Positions 46,677 through 62,176 of a DNA stretch of 64,000 nt are shown here, piece by piece (positions within the stretch are counted from its first letter, which is position 1; the number at the start of each line of letters is the position of its first letter). The position numbers and the translations under genes were made by a program. Source of the stretch: Apoderus coryli (Eukaryota; Arthropoda; Insecta; Coleoptera; Attelabidae); the NCBI GenBank assembly GCA_911728435.2, contig OU452198.1, positions 4,154,001 to 4,218,000 on the forward strand. The letters run 5' to 3'. The notes beneath the pieces were generated by a model, which searched no databases, was not told the origin of the DNA, and saw only the letters and a program-made list of their open reading frames with translations.

Positions 46677-47205
46677 GTGCCTATATAAAGACGGAGATAC
46701 ACCCACAGAGGGACAGTAGATAGTTAACAGTGTTGTGACATATATGTATATTAATAATAAAAATATTACCTACCAGAAGATGATAAGATTATTTAATAAA
46801 GCTCATTATTTGGGTATATCGCCACTAAAGAACCATTTGAAATAGAAGAAAATAAGAGATGTTTTGGATATTTTTCTTAAATTTTATAAGGCAACCGTAT
46901 TTTTAATTTGTAAAACTACCCAAGGCACTCAAGTGAAGCATGGGTTCCAGCCTGCTATTCTTGTAGGTTTCACGCTTCAAAATGGTGGACGCATGGTGAA
47001 ACAATTCTCTCCTCTCAATATATGTGTAGAACACGAAATGCCTATATAAAGACGGAGATACACCCACAGAGGGACAGTAGATAGTTAACAGTGTTGTGAC
47101 ATATATGTATAAATAATAATGGTTTTTATTATTAATCCGAAAGGGTTAATTAGAATTTTAAATAGTGGCGAAATACCCAAATAATGCGCTTTAATCTATT
47201 CGCGC
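46677..47205. repeat. About 90-bp direct repeat with inverted segment inside the same block
   Basis: The sequence CTATATAAAGACGGAGATAC and the following 70 bp occur at about 46682 and 47043 (spacing 361 bp). Within the same block a CATTATTTGGGTAT-TCGCCACT segment occurs in opposite orientations at about 46804 and 47166. The arrangement resembles a partly duplicated small transposon; I cannot name it. Confidence 0.6.
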
Positions 47206-47244
47206 CATAACAAACATATAGAATCTAAGATTATGTATATACTA

Positions 47245-47328
47245 TTTCTTGGTTTGTACATAGAATAAGTAAGCTACGTTAGCGTAGCTTTTTTATTCTA
47301 TGGTTTGTATAAATACAATACCAAGAAA
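47245..47328. repeat. 84-bp imperfect palindrome (hairpin)
   Basis: Nested inverted pairs: TTCTTGGT / ACCAAGAA at the outside, CATAGAATA / TATTCTATG, and AAGCTACG / CGTAGCTT around a TTAG loop. No transcript signal is seen; it may be a tiny MITE. Confidence 0.6.
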
Positions 47329-47963
47329 CATTCAAATCTATGAATTTCTGTCGCACACTAGACATCCACCAGACAGCCGTTTCGTCTACCCACGACACAT
47401 CAGTGATAGTTGGTCCAATAGGCTATTGTTTTATTCAAGATTATTCATACATTTAATTATTTACACAAATAATTTATGTCTTTTTGTTTAAGAATAATTA
47501 CCACTGTTAATCACAATGAAACTATGTTTCTAATAAGTGTATGTCTTACATTACCTAATTTATTAAATCTATTAATTTATAAGTACTTTCAGTATATAAA
47601 GATATTTTATTAGAATTTGCAAATTACTGACAAACATAGATCTTTACCACAATATTTACAATAGTCTTTCGTGTTATATTACTTTTTGTTTTTCGTATAA
47701 ACCTATTGTTAACAAAATACAACCCTAGATCGTCGGATAGTCTTAACGATTTAAAGGGTGAGTCAGTTTTTTTTTTGTATCAGGACTTATTTTTAATTTT
47801 TTTGGTCTCAGTAAAATATTTGTCAACTCATCATCCGAATAGGCAAACTCGTTGAAATTTTAATAGTTCAAGAATTTGACAGATTGACCCATAAGGTTAC
47901 ATTTTTGCATAATAAATAATTTATTTAATAATTTAACATTTAGTGCATAACTATTAGTAAAAC

Positions 47964-48521
47964 CTTAGAATATAAACAGGGGAGACAAACGAATTTTTAC
48001 CATTCACATGCATGCGACTGATATGACGTCAGAGCCGCCGCCATTTTGAGATACCATTGGTGACTCATTCCTTTTGGAACTGTATCTTTGTTTACATCAA
48101 TTATCGTCTAAGTAATATTAGTGTATTTGGGAGAATTTACAGTGAAATTATAAACTTAACCACTATATACTTTACAGTTTGTGACATTGAAAGGTATAGT
48201 TTTAGCTTTGACCTTATTTAAAACATTGAAAATGGTTAGCTGTCTCGCTTGCGGACGATCTCAGACGGAAACAACGAGAAACCAGAAAATAACATTTTAT
48301 CAGTAAGTATTTCACATAAACCAATATTTAGGAACAGCCTACTTAGGAAATTTTATCGTTTTATATAAAATTTAATAATTTATTATTTAAAAATGTAAAA
48401 AACGTAGAAAACTTAGGTTAGGTCACTGGCGACCGGAAACTGTGCGCGGCCATATTGAAACACCATCGCGGTCGTATGCCAATATGAAATATGCTCCTGC
48501 CTCCCCTCTTTATATTCTAAG
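47964..48521 (+). mobile_element. P-superfamily-like MITE with a THAP-like first exon
   Basis: 558 bp with inverted ends CTTAGAATATAAACAGGGGA (left) and CTTAGAATATAAAGAGGGGA (right inverse). Flanked by 8-bp duplications AGTAAAAC (47956-47963) and AGTAGAAC (48522-48529), one mismatch. An 8-bp target site is typical of P elements. Inside, an ATG at 48232 opens MVSCLACGRSQTETTRNQKI and TFYQ up to a GTAAGT donor at 48303. A start MV-C-x2-C followed by basic residues and F is the beginning of a THAP zinc finger, the DNA-binding domain of P transposases. The rest of the transposase is deleted. Confidence 0.7.
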
Positions 48522-48951
48522 AGTAGAACGTTAGTCGTTTATTAACGAAAGTGTCTTGAAAATAATAATCACCTTGTATTTAACATTATTAATAACAAAT
48601 TATGTAACATAGGGCTTCATTACAAAGAAAAAAATATCCGCATTTGTTTCGAAATTGGCAAAAGATCAAAGAGCTTCCACATTAAACAGAGAATCTAAAT
48701 TATTGTTTTCGAAAAAGCAGAGGCGGCACACAAAAAAATCCAGAAGGTTAAATTGGGTACGACCCCTAAAAGTATATATCACCATAATGTAGATATTCGG
48801 AAACATTTAATGACCCCAAATATTGAGCTCTTGAGGCGTACGTGTGTCCAATTTAATTGTGGAAAAAACTTTGACACCCTGAAACGAAGCTCCCACTGAT
48901 GTTAGGTTTATAGGATTTTCATCTTTAAAGTCCTGATACAAAAAATAATAT
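48522..48951. other. Downstream flank / probable ZIP9 3' UTR
   Basis: Follows the ZIP9 stop on the minus strand. No separate gene is supported; an overlapping 64-codon frame at 48807-49001 is out of frame with ZIP9. Confidence 0.4.
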
Positions 48952-51900
48952 TTAATGGTGGTGTCCCACGGATAGTAATAGAGGACATAAACATCCGACA
49001 ACTAAATAAATAAGTTCATTGAATTTTAGGGATTGCGAAGTTTGAGATGTGGAGATTTTACCACTTTCCGGATTCTGGGGAACTTTTGAATAATGTCCAT
49101 GGGTGTTTTGCGTTAGTTCAGCTAGTACGTGAACAGTAGCGACGTAGAGGAATGTTCCAGCTGAGAATAACATTGCTATACCTGAAAAATAGGTTAGGAA
49201 ATATTTTATTCATGCTTTTGATCTGAAAAGTTTTGTAAATGGAGATGACAGTCACATTGTTTAATTAAAAAAACATTTCAATCTCGTAAAACACGTTTTA
49301 CTAATATTTCTATCCAATCATTGAAATAGTATTCCACAAAATAATCGTCTACACCTGTTATGGCCTCTTGGATTATTGTAAACAGCTTTCCAGACGGGAT
49401 TTCTTTCAGGTATGGCGAATAAGCAGGTTGACGTCTTCATTTTAAACCCATTTTTGACAATACAGAGTTGCCAGATAACAACTTGTTTTTTTTTTTAATG
49501 GAATCCCTGTATATTATTACATATTTCGATTTGAAATCTTCATAAATTTACATACCTGTAGCATTAAATGAGCTAAGAGTCTCTTTTCCTTCTTTACCAA
49601 TACCAAAATATGTCACCACAGTCAAAAGGGGTGCTGCCATCGAAAAAATTAATAAATGCTTTCGTATCCGCTTTCTGAAAGAATATTTTCAAATCAGCAA
49701 ACTGGCAACACTGATATATATATATTTATGTCAATTTCAATATTCGCTATACCTAATACTGCACAATATAGAACAATTATAAGGTTACTCCTTTTGGTAA
49801 TACATAAGATTATTGGAGGGTTACCAACTTTTCATTCGGATACTACAGTTCAAAAAAGATCAGATTGTTTCAAACAAATCAGATAGGTACTGGCTATATA
49901 AAGACGTTTATACGATTGTCACATTCTAATCTTACAATTGTGACATAAGCGGACAACTATTATAGTTTTGTACCAAAATGATATTTATAATGATTTTAAG
50001 GCAGAGATATAGAGCAGAGAGAATGAGGTTCGACGAGTGCGCATACGATTTTCGAAGCATGAAACGGGCGCCGCCATGTTCCTCTATTGTTGTGCCAACT
50101 GTGGGAAAACAAATCTGGTGGTAATCTACGAGCCGGTAATTTTAAATTCAGGCCAATAAGACGCCGCTGTTTTATGTTGGTAGCTGAACAATGTTTTTAT
50201 TTTTAATTATTTAGTTTTAGTGTTTGTTTAATGTTTAAGATTTATAAACGCAGGCAGGAAGGAAATAATTATTTCAATGTGAGCATACCCTAAAAATGCA
50301 GTGTCGTGTAATCAATTCTAGGGGGATAGATAGTAAACTTTAATACTTAAAGACAAAATACTAATCATTGCAATTGCTAAGGCTTGTATATTGATATGAA
50401 ATGAGGTATTGATACAAATTATACATTTTATAGAATTCCAAAAGATGAAAATTTACAATATATATAATATTGCTGAGTACATTGGGAATCCAGCCAGAGA
50501 ATTGGGTGTAGAAAGCATTTAAGTTAGTGTGCTGTACCCATTTTAAAACTGCGGACAATGCTCGGTACTTCTGGAATAAAACAGGGAACGCAACTAGGGC
50601 AACTAAGAACTCTGATTCCAGCTGATACATCATCATCGAGCACCAGCTTACGTTTTGAAGAAGGAATAAGATAACAAAGGCTTATAATACAATTTGTTTA
50701 AGTTGCCATTGTTGTAATTGCTTTTTTTAAAGAATTATAGGTACTTATTGGGTATTCTTAACGCACCGCGCTATTCATTTTAGTTGAGAAAACCAACTGG
50801 CCAACTCAGGAACGAGCACGACGTCGTGGAATTACCTCAAGTTATAGGTAATTTATTTATAGGTTTCTTTATTTTCGAGTTTTATTTTTTTTTTCCTGTT
50901 GCAGCCCTCGAATGCTTCATTAGAGCTCTGGTACCAGCACGGATAGCAGTACAAACCATAGAATTATACAAAGAACTAAAACTATCCACAGTTAGTTATA
51001 AAATATAAAGCTTAAAACACAAGCAAGGTGAAAAATTCAACAAAATTGAAAATATTTTTAGAAAAATATCGTAAAATTCATTGTTAATGTTGAAATGAGG
51101 TTAATAAAATCATATATTATTAAAATAATCAATATTTGTTTTATTTTAAATAAAAAAAAATGCATAATATTGAAAACGGGTAGTCGCTATTCGTAAAAAA
51201 ATTGTATCCAATTTTTTTTCCTACTTAATTAAGACGATGCGCCACTGTCAATGGTGGAACATGGCGGACTACTATATTAGCATCTGTCAAGCCCATTCTC
51301 CGTCCTCTATATCTCTGATTTAAGGACGGCTATTGTTGACTTGTTGATGACAATAAATTTAGATAAAATTGTCCTCCTTATGAATCTTCACTTTTCCTTT
51401 TCCCTTTACATTCTTGTCACTCATAAAAATAAACAGTTTTACGGCATATTGAAATATAATTATAAATTCGTCGATGTATAATATACAAGTTTTCTAAATA
51501 TTGCAAAAATCGAGGCAGACTTCCTATATGTATTACATAAAAGCATTGTAACTTACCGTTCAATGCCTTCATGCATTAAAAACGTCACTAAACCAAAAGC
51601 AGCAGGAGCTTTATGTAACATTATCGCCAAAAATACAATGATTTCCACATCCGCATGATTTGTCGTGGCTGCGGCACCAAGAGCGATACCGTCAGCAGCT
51701 GCGTGCACGACTAGACCTATAGTAGCAGTTACATTTCGTTCTGATGGGTTCAGATTTTCATTCCTGCTTTGTGATATCTACAAAAAGAACACTCAGAATT
51801 CCCTCAAACTTGAACTAAATCAGTAAATCATTGTTGTTTCTATAAACACGTACCTACCTGATCTACACATAGCATAAAAATGAATCCGATAACTAAGCTA

Positions 51901-52467
51901 ATTCCGATCGCAGACAGTGGATCGCTATGCTCATGATGCGCCTCGTCAATGTTTGTATGAGACACTTGTTGTTCTGATACTAACGATCTTACACCCTCCG
52001 GAATAATAACAGCCAGTGCAGTGCCAACTAGAAGCCCAGCACCGAATACTGTTGTCTTTTTTAGCTTATCCTATAACATAAATTATTGTTCTTATTTACT
52101 TAAATTAGTTGAAAAGACATTCATATCATATTCAATATTTATTCAGGTAGATACGATATTTAGTTACATAAATAAGTATTCATATAATAGTTAAATTGTA
52201 AATAAAACTTAATTCATATACTTAGGTACAAATATTTGATTAATTTTACTTCAATTTAGATACAATTGTATTATATAAATGAAAGTTTTTCTTTTAAAAA
52301 ACATGGTTGAATATCTTTAGTTGTTTTTTGGCTTAAATTTCGTTATATAGGGTATAATTGTATTCTCTTACCTCTGAAAAACTAAAAAACAATGGTATGG
52401 AACCAGCTAAAAAGGAGCCAATTAACATAACAACAACCAAACCCAGAAGCATAGATGTCTCTTCCAT
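48952..52467 (-). CDS. SLC39A9: Zinc transporter ZIP9 (SLC39A9)
   Basis: Five exons, minus strand: 52372-52467, 51858-52070, 51557-51777, 49556-49674, 48952-49181; 879 nt, 292 aa (family about 307). Phases agree at every junction. The start [20 protein letters not shown] is the first transmembrane helix. Next are [19 protein letters not shown] and AVIIPEG (helix 2), a His-rich loop ([13 protein letters not shown]) and [13 protein letters not shown]. The metal-binding helices follow: [12 protein letters not shown] (helix 4) and [18 protein letters not shown] (helix 5), the signature of ZIPs. The last exon ends [12 protein letters not shown]9 moves Zn2+ into the cytosol from the Golgi or cell surface. 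The third intron contains a TIR element (50002-51317). It is transcribed divergently from TMEM185. Confidence 0.93.
50002..51317 (+). mobile_element. TIR element with 8-bp target duplication in a ZIP9 intron
   Basis: 1316 bp. Left end CAGAGATATAGAGCAGAGAG, right inverse CAGAGATATAGAGGACGGAG, flanked by TTTTAAGG (49994-50001) and ATTTAAGG (51318-51325), an 8-bp duplication with one mismatch. On the + strand two exon-like pieces can be joined in phase: about 50783-50848 ([20 protein letters not shown]) and about 50905-51008 ([17 protein letters not shown] to STVSYKI, stop), with GT and TTGCAG borders. A polyadenylation-like AATAAA follows at about 51103. I think this is the C terminus of a deleted transposase. 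The 8-bp duplication suggests the P superfamily, but the protein is not recognised. Confidence 0.6.
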
Positions 52468-52895
52468 ATTTTATGATTAAAACTACACGTATTTCAACAC
52501 GTTATTAAGAACTAAATTAATTATTTTTAATTTGCTAATTCAGCAATAACAATTAATATTTTGTAACATGTTTGTTAAAATAAGCTGATTCCACGTAACC
52601 AGATCTGCAAAATTGCATTCCGGTAGCTTATAACTTTCTATTAAAACTTAAACGTATGTTTTTCAGTTAAAAAATTTGAAGTCATAAAATAATAAATAAT
52701 ATGGAAGTGTCAAATTATCAGCTGTTTCGTTAATTTAGGGGTTTTTCTAATTTACTAATGGTATGCCTTATCAGAAATGTGGAATGTTGGTACTGTGCAA
52801 TTAGGAGTATTTTAATAATCGCGATTATGAATTTTGAAAATATCTGATAACGACGGTCTAAATTTAAAAATAATCATACAAACGCGTTTGCCTCA

Positions 52896-52940
52896 GGGTG
52901 GGTACCAATTCTTGAAAACCGGGGAGGAGAACGGTTGAGA
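52896..52940. mobile_element. Single MITE end related to 41996
   Basis: GGGTACCAATTCTTGAAAAC followed by CGGGGAGGAGAACGGTT parallels the ends of the 124-bp MITE. The opposite end is not found nearby. Confidence 0.4.
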
Positions 52941-53035
52941 GAATAGAGGCTTGTCCTACTGAATTACCACAGCACTGCCTCACATCTTTCAGTGGTTCAA
53001 CATCCGGATTTTAAGAACTGACGGCATAGATGGGT

Positions 53036-53057
53036 CATTGTCTTTATAAAGACAATG
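53036..53057. repeat. Perfect 22-bp palindrome
   Basis: CATTGTCTTTA followed immediately by its exact inverse. Located between two divergent promoters; it could be a protein-binding dyad or chance. Confidence 0.6.
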
Positions 53058-53485
53058 GCTGGCTTAAACAGATATACCTATTATCTACTTTAAACTAAAA
53101 CAAAAAGAAAACAGAAGACAAATTATGCAATTGTAGAAATCATTTTAATATACTCAGTAAGCTCGTTCAGTGATATTTGATGAAGCTGTTTTCTAATATA
53201 ACAAATATCCTACGTCTCTATAGTAGAAGTTTCTATTTATACTCTCGCATCATTTCAACAGATGTGAGCAGGCACCGGTTCTTGCCAGGAACATTAAGTT
53301 GTGTTTTGTAAAAGGAAAATTATTCATACTCATATCAGTAGTACTGTCATTGACATGTGACATGTGTTTTTATTATTTGTATAGTTATAAGTAACAAATT
53401 ATAAAGTGAAATCAGGAAGTAAATTTACAATATTCTCAAAAAAATCCAAACATGAAGGTTTTAACACAATAACAATTCCAAGACA

Positions 53486-57580
<4,095 letters not shown>

Positions 57581-59180
57581 GTAAATTATTAAGTGTTAAG
57601 TCTTAAGAATTAGGTATTAATGAATTTTATATTGTATATTTCAAAAGAATGTCGATGTAAATGTGTAACGAATCGGTATTATTGTGTATATGTTGCTATT
57701 GATGTAATTGACTGAGTTTAAATTTTTTTATTGATGAGAATATATTGAATTTGTTATTTACAAGAATTATCTGTATACAATGAAGTTGAATATATTATTA
57801 ATTTGTGTTCTTTAAAGGTTAATTGCAGAAAGTTGTCGATGTGATAATATTGTGGTAATTTTACTGAAAATAAATCGAATGCTATTTTAGTTTGATCATT
57901 TTTAATGTAGTTTCTATTTGACAGTGTCTTGTTTGGTCTTAAGGATTTATCAAGCAAATACAGTGTACCTTGCCTAGAAGAGTTTAGAGATAATTGAAAA
58001 TAAAATTAAAGAGAAATTGATCATTTAATTGCGCCAGGTTGGAGGCCGCAATTAAATGATCACGATATTGAATATTTAATTTTACGTGCCATTCTCGAAG
58101 AGCAGGACCAAGCTATATGGAGGCAACTTACCTTACTTGATCAACAGCAGCTTTTTTTGAAAATCCTCTAATAATTTCATTAAGTGTGCCTTTAAGGTTT
58201 TATAAGAAAGTTTTTTCCTGATAACTGCATTAAATGTTGTTGAATCAATTCCCAACCCTGGGCATTTATAATAGGGTTTATACTGATGAATTCTTTTAGT
58301 AGGGCTACGTCATCTTCGTAATTAAATCTTAGTCTTGAGGGGCTCTATTTCAGTAAATAAAGCTTCCTTTATTTAAAACACATAACACACACAAGTTATG
58401 TGATTTAAAAAAACCAAATAAAACAATAATAACTTTATTTTACGTTTCTCTCAAAAATATATACAACTATCTTCTTCTTTTCATGTCAATGTCATCTACG
58501 TCTATTCGACTTAACTGTCACTAAACACACACTGTTGCCACTACAGTCCTTATATTCTATAGTAGACATTAGAGGACCACAGTCTTTTAAAACTTTATTT
58601 CTTCTCCATCATAAACACACAGTACCAGAGACTATATATTTTTTCTCTGAACTACTGCTAATTAAATTACGAACCGATTTGTTTGTAAACTAACGAACAA
58701 ATTAACAAACATTTACGATTCTGAAATTAAAGAAAAAGAAATACCTAATTTGATTAGTTTATCTCTGTTCAATATCTGAAATAACGACAGTCACTATTTC
58801 GCATAAATACTGGCAGTCAGTATTTTATTAAGGACGACACTATTTAAGTCTCTAAGTGCGCATGCGTAGATGTCAAAATAGCGTTGGCAGTAATACTGAC
58901 TTGTTGCCGGTAACTCTCTAATAGCATTTACTCATTAGATCATTTATTTGTCAGACGGTCAAGGGTGGCCATTTTGTAGTTGTTATTTAGTGTGTTTGAT
59001 TTTGTAAAATAAATAATTTACAATTAATTAATGAGCACTTAACTGCATGTTAGGTAAAATCCTGAATAAATATTTTCAAAATTGGAGAATGCTTTGAGCA
59101 TAAAAGGTTTGGGCAGTCTAATTTATCGTGAATCATCCCATATAGCACTGCTATCGCACAACGAAGCCTCCGTATATATA
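57581..59180. other. TMEM185 3' UTR and intergenic sequence
   Basis: AT-rich, no gene recognised. It includes a perfect 16-bp inverted repeat at 58018-58062. A minus-strand frame at 57754-57957 has no motif and overlaps the presumed 3' UTR. Confidence 0.4.
58018..58062. repeat. Perfect 16-bp inverted repeat with 13-nt loop
   Basis: TGATCATTTAATTGCG at 58018-58033 is followed after 13 nt by its exact inverse at 58047-58062. It could form a strong hairpin in RNA. No U-run follows. It lies shortly after the likely TMEM185 polyadenylation signal. Confidence 0.7.
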
Positions 59181-60340
59181 AACTATCTATCAAGAAACGG
59201 ACGTTAAACAACTATAACTGATCCCACGAACTGGATAAATTCCGTCCACTCTGTAAACGAGGTATTTGAGGAAACGTCGCTGAATCCGCTCAATTGTCTG
59301 CCTGTGGCATTTATACATTGGATTTCAAATCAATGAACAATACTCCAACTTGGACCTGACAAAAGAAAAATACAAGATCTTGAGGCAGCTTACATCAGAG
59401 AAATGTCTACTATTCCTAATTAAAAAACCGTAAGCCTTAGCTGCTTCTGCTACCTTGGCATCAATGTAATGAACAAAGGAAAGTGGAGAGTAAAAGATCA
59501 CGCCGAGATCTTTTACGGATTCTCTACGATACACCTCACAATTATTAATTTTATAACTGTGTATTAAAGGTCGGAGTTTTCTTGTCCACATTGAGGGAGC
59601 CAGATTGGAGCCCTGCGGTACACCAGATTTTGCCATATATGTTCGTGAACTGAAGCCATTATAAAAAACAAATTGGGTTCTATTGATTAAGTAGGATTGC
59701 AGAAAAATAATAGCATCAGCAGAGTAAGAGAAGTTTGTTAATTTGTTTAGCAGTATAGAATGGCTACCCCGATCAAAGGTCTTGATAAGATCCGTGCAAA
59801 TCACATCTACTTGTCCAGCTCGATCCAGGACCTCAGACAGGTTCTGGCTAAGCACTGCTAAGTTTGTTAGAGTTGATCGACCTAACATAAATCCATGTTG
59901 ACACAATGAAATACGACGACGCACAGACATATAAATTCTATTAAAAAGCACAACAAAATTATTCATGATAGAAATCGGTCTGTAATTTGCGATGTTATCT
60001 ATTTCGCCGTTCTTAAATATGGGACAGACTTTGGCAGACTTCCAAATTCTTGGAAATGTTTTTGTTTTAGCTGATAAATTGAACATATATGACACAATGG
60101 CCTAGAGAGTACCGTGATACAATCTTTAACCATGAAACTTGGGATACCATCTGTGCCCGATGTAAGTTTACTTTTCAACTTTCGTCGAAAAAGTTGAAAA
60201 TTTTTCGACGCTAAAATGATCTCTTCCTCGGAAATGTCAGGAAAAAGTATATCCGCCTCAGACCAAACTGAGCCGAAAGAAAATAAAACTATAGTCGTAT
60301 TCTTAAAATTTTTATTATCAATAAATGAACTTATTACCAA
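59180..60340 (-). mobile_element. Jockey/CR1-group LINE lacking its catalytic box
   Basis: Minus strand. The first frame (60340-59999) has TSGTDGIPSFMVKDC. The second (60095-59325) has IWKSAKVCPIF, NYRPISIMNNF, CQHGFMLGRSTLTNL, DRAGQVDVICTDLI and [12 protein letters not shown], then jumps directly to RPLIHSYKINNCEVYRRESV and KLEYCSLI. The palm segment that should carry FADD is deleted without breaking the frame. A frameshift joins the two frames near 60050. It is certainly inactive. Confidence 0.85.
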
Positions 60341-60565
60341 AAATCCATTACTTATCTTATATACAATACAATATTTACAGTGTTTGCGTTGTATTATTTG
60401 TTATTATATCTAATATCTTACTTGCATAATACAGATCTGTCTTAAATTTATAATAAATAGTGTATTAACAAATAAACTCTTTTAATGATATTCAAGAGAT
60501 CCAAAGGAAAATATGTATTTAGGTAATTTTAAAATATTAACTCAGCTTGAGCGACAATATCTACT

Positions 60566-61357
60566 ATTTTTGACTACTTCTTTCTTTTTCTTGGGATAAC
60601 GGTTCTGTTTTAAAACCGGAAAATTTTCTTTGAAATATTTTTTGTATCTCATGTCACTGTAGGTACTACGTTTCGGCTAGTATGCCTTCCTCAGGTACAA
60701 TTCTTTTCTAAAATTCTAAATCTAGATTTAAAATAAAAACAAGTAATTCATACATTTACAAAACATCCCTAGAACATTCAGTGTAAATAGGTGATCTTAA
60801 ACATAACAACGTACAAATTACAGATATTCTTAATTATGTTTCATTTTTCTGTTTTAGTAGTAATAACTATTCAGGAGATCGACACAACCGAAATTGTGAA
60901 AAATTTTTATGCAGTCCTTCATTTCATGACACCTGGATCCTAAAAATGACCTAAGTTCAAAAGTTTATATATCTATATATATGGGATATAGAAAACTTTG
61001 AGGCACGTTCTAGGCGGCATTTTTTGACCAATCGAAACAAAATTTGGTTAAAAAATCGGCTAGGTCATGGAATCGCGAGAGTTCGTTGGCGATTGAAATT
61101 GGAGAGCTAATTTCAAAATGGCGCCCTGTCAGAGTTTTAAAAAAATCATATTTTTTTCATTGTTAATAGAAAATACCGATGTTATATATCAAATGATAGA
61201 GCATTTAAATCTCTACAATATTTATTTGGAGAGTTTTTTCATCGCTGTCAAAACGTAGTACCTACAGTGACATGAAATAAAAAAATATTTCAAAGAAAAT
61301 TTTCCCGTTTTAAAACAGAACCTTTATCCCAAGCAAAAGAAAGAAGTAGTCAAAAAT
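60566..61357. mobile_element. TIR element, about 790 bp, 115-bp terminal repeats
   Basis: Left arm 60567-60685 (TTTTTGACTACTTCTTTC and TTTAAAAC) and right arm 61240-61356 are close inverses, ending near AGTACCTACAGTGACATG. No transposase frame inside. No target duplication could be read. The superfamily is unknown. Confidence 0.7.
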
Positions 61358-61710
61358 TGTAACAAGGTTCAAGAAAAAATACAAGATTAAAATATCTATG
61401 GGTCATACTGCATTGGTTCCAAATCAAGTTTGCATCCGGTATCTTAAGGCTGTTTGATGAGTCCTTAATTCAAAGGCAGGTAAATGTTTGAGTATAAGAA
61501 TATTGACTTCAAAAATACACTAAATACGTCTGAAATTATGACTCCTCCTCCAGCCTATATCAACATTGAAACAATATAGATGAAGACAGATAGATCGCAA
61601 AATGTGAACGACTATTAGCAAACACGCATTTCCTGTTGGCTAGTTGTTACTCTCTTTCTGTATTTTTTAATGAAAATATTGATTTAATGAAAAGATGAAG
61701 ATTCATTCTA

Positions 61711-62176
61711 CAATGTGTCCAATTTGTCGATTTAGAAGAAAAAGTAATTCTTTATAAAAACGTCTGCTTGTGTCGAAACTACAATTTCAAATACCAAATT
61801 TACGATTACTATACAGGGTATATCAAAAATAACATTTTTAATGATTTGATTTTTTTGTTTTTTTTTTAATTTTATTAAAATATTTTCAAAACCGCGATTT
61901 ATTACACCAATTGTGCAAAAAACACTAATAAACTTTTTTCTCAAAGTGGTTAATTTCATAGCTACTATTAAAATAATAAAATTAAAAAAAAAAAAACAAG
62001 AAAATCAAAATCATTAAAAATATTATTTTTGATATACCCTGTATAGTAATCGTAAATTTGGCATTTGAAATTGTAGTTTTGACACAAGCAGACGTTTTTA
62101 TAAAGAATAACTTTTTCTTCTAAATCTAGAAATAAAAAAGTTTTTCTTCTTCCAAACTCTATCCGTGGACACATTG
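61711..62176. mobile_element. Palindromic Tc1/mariner-type MITE, TA target site
   Basis: 466 bp. Ends CAATGTGTCCA and inverse, flanked by TA at 61709-61710 and 62177-62178. Long arms (about 61735-61850 and 62000-62120) mirror each other through an AT-rich centre and include TATACAGGGTATATC. No transposase. Confidence 0.8.

Larger units (their letters stand above)
52468..53485. promoter_or_regulatory. Divergent intergenic region, ZIP9 / TMEM185
   Basis: About 1 kb between the two start codons. It contains one end of the MITE family seen at 41996 (52896-52940, CAATTCTTGAAAACCGGGG) and a perfect 22-bp palindrome (53036-53057). No promoter element can be named with confidence. Confidence 0.45.

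Noticed and set aside
50361..50636. Minus-strand 91-codon frame as a gene inside the ZIP9 intron
   Set aside because: It lies within a transposable element bounded by TIRs and 8-bp duplications, and has no recognisable motif.
60660..60700. Hammerhead ribozyme on the minus strand
   Set aside because: CUGAGGA and GAAA are present, but no helix III followed by a GUC-type cleavage triplet can be formed.
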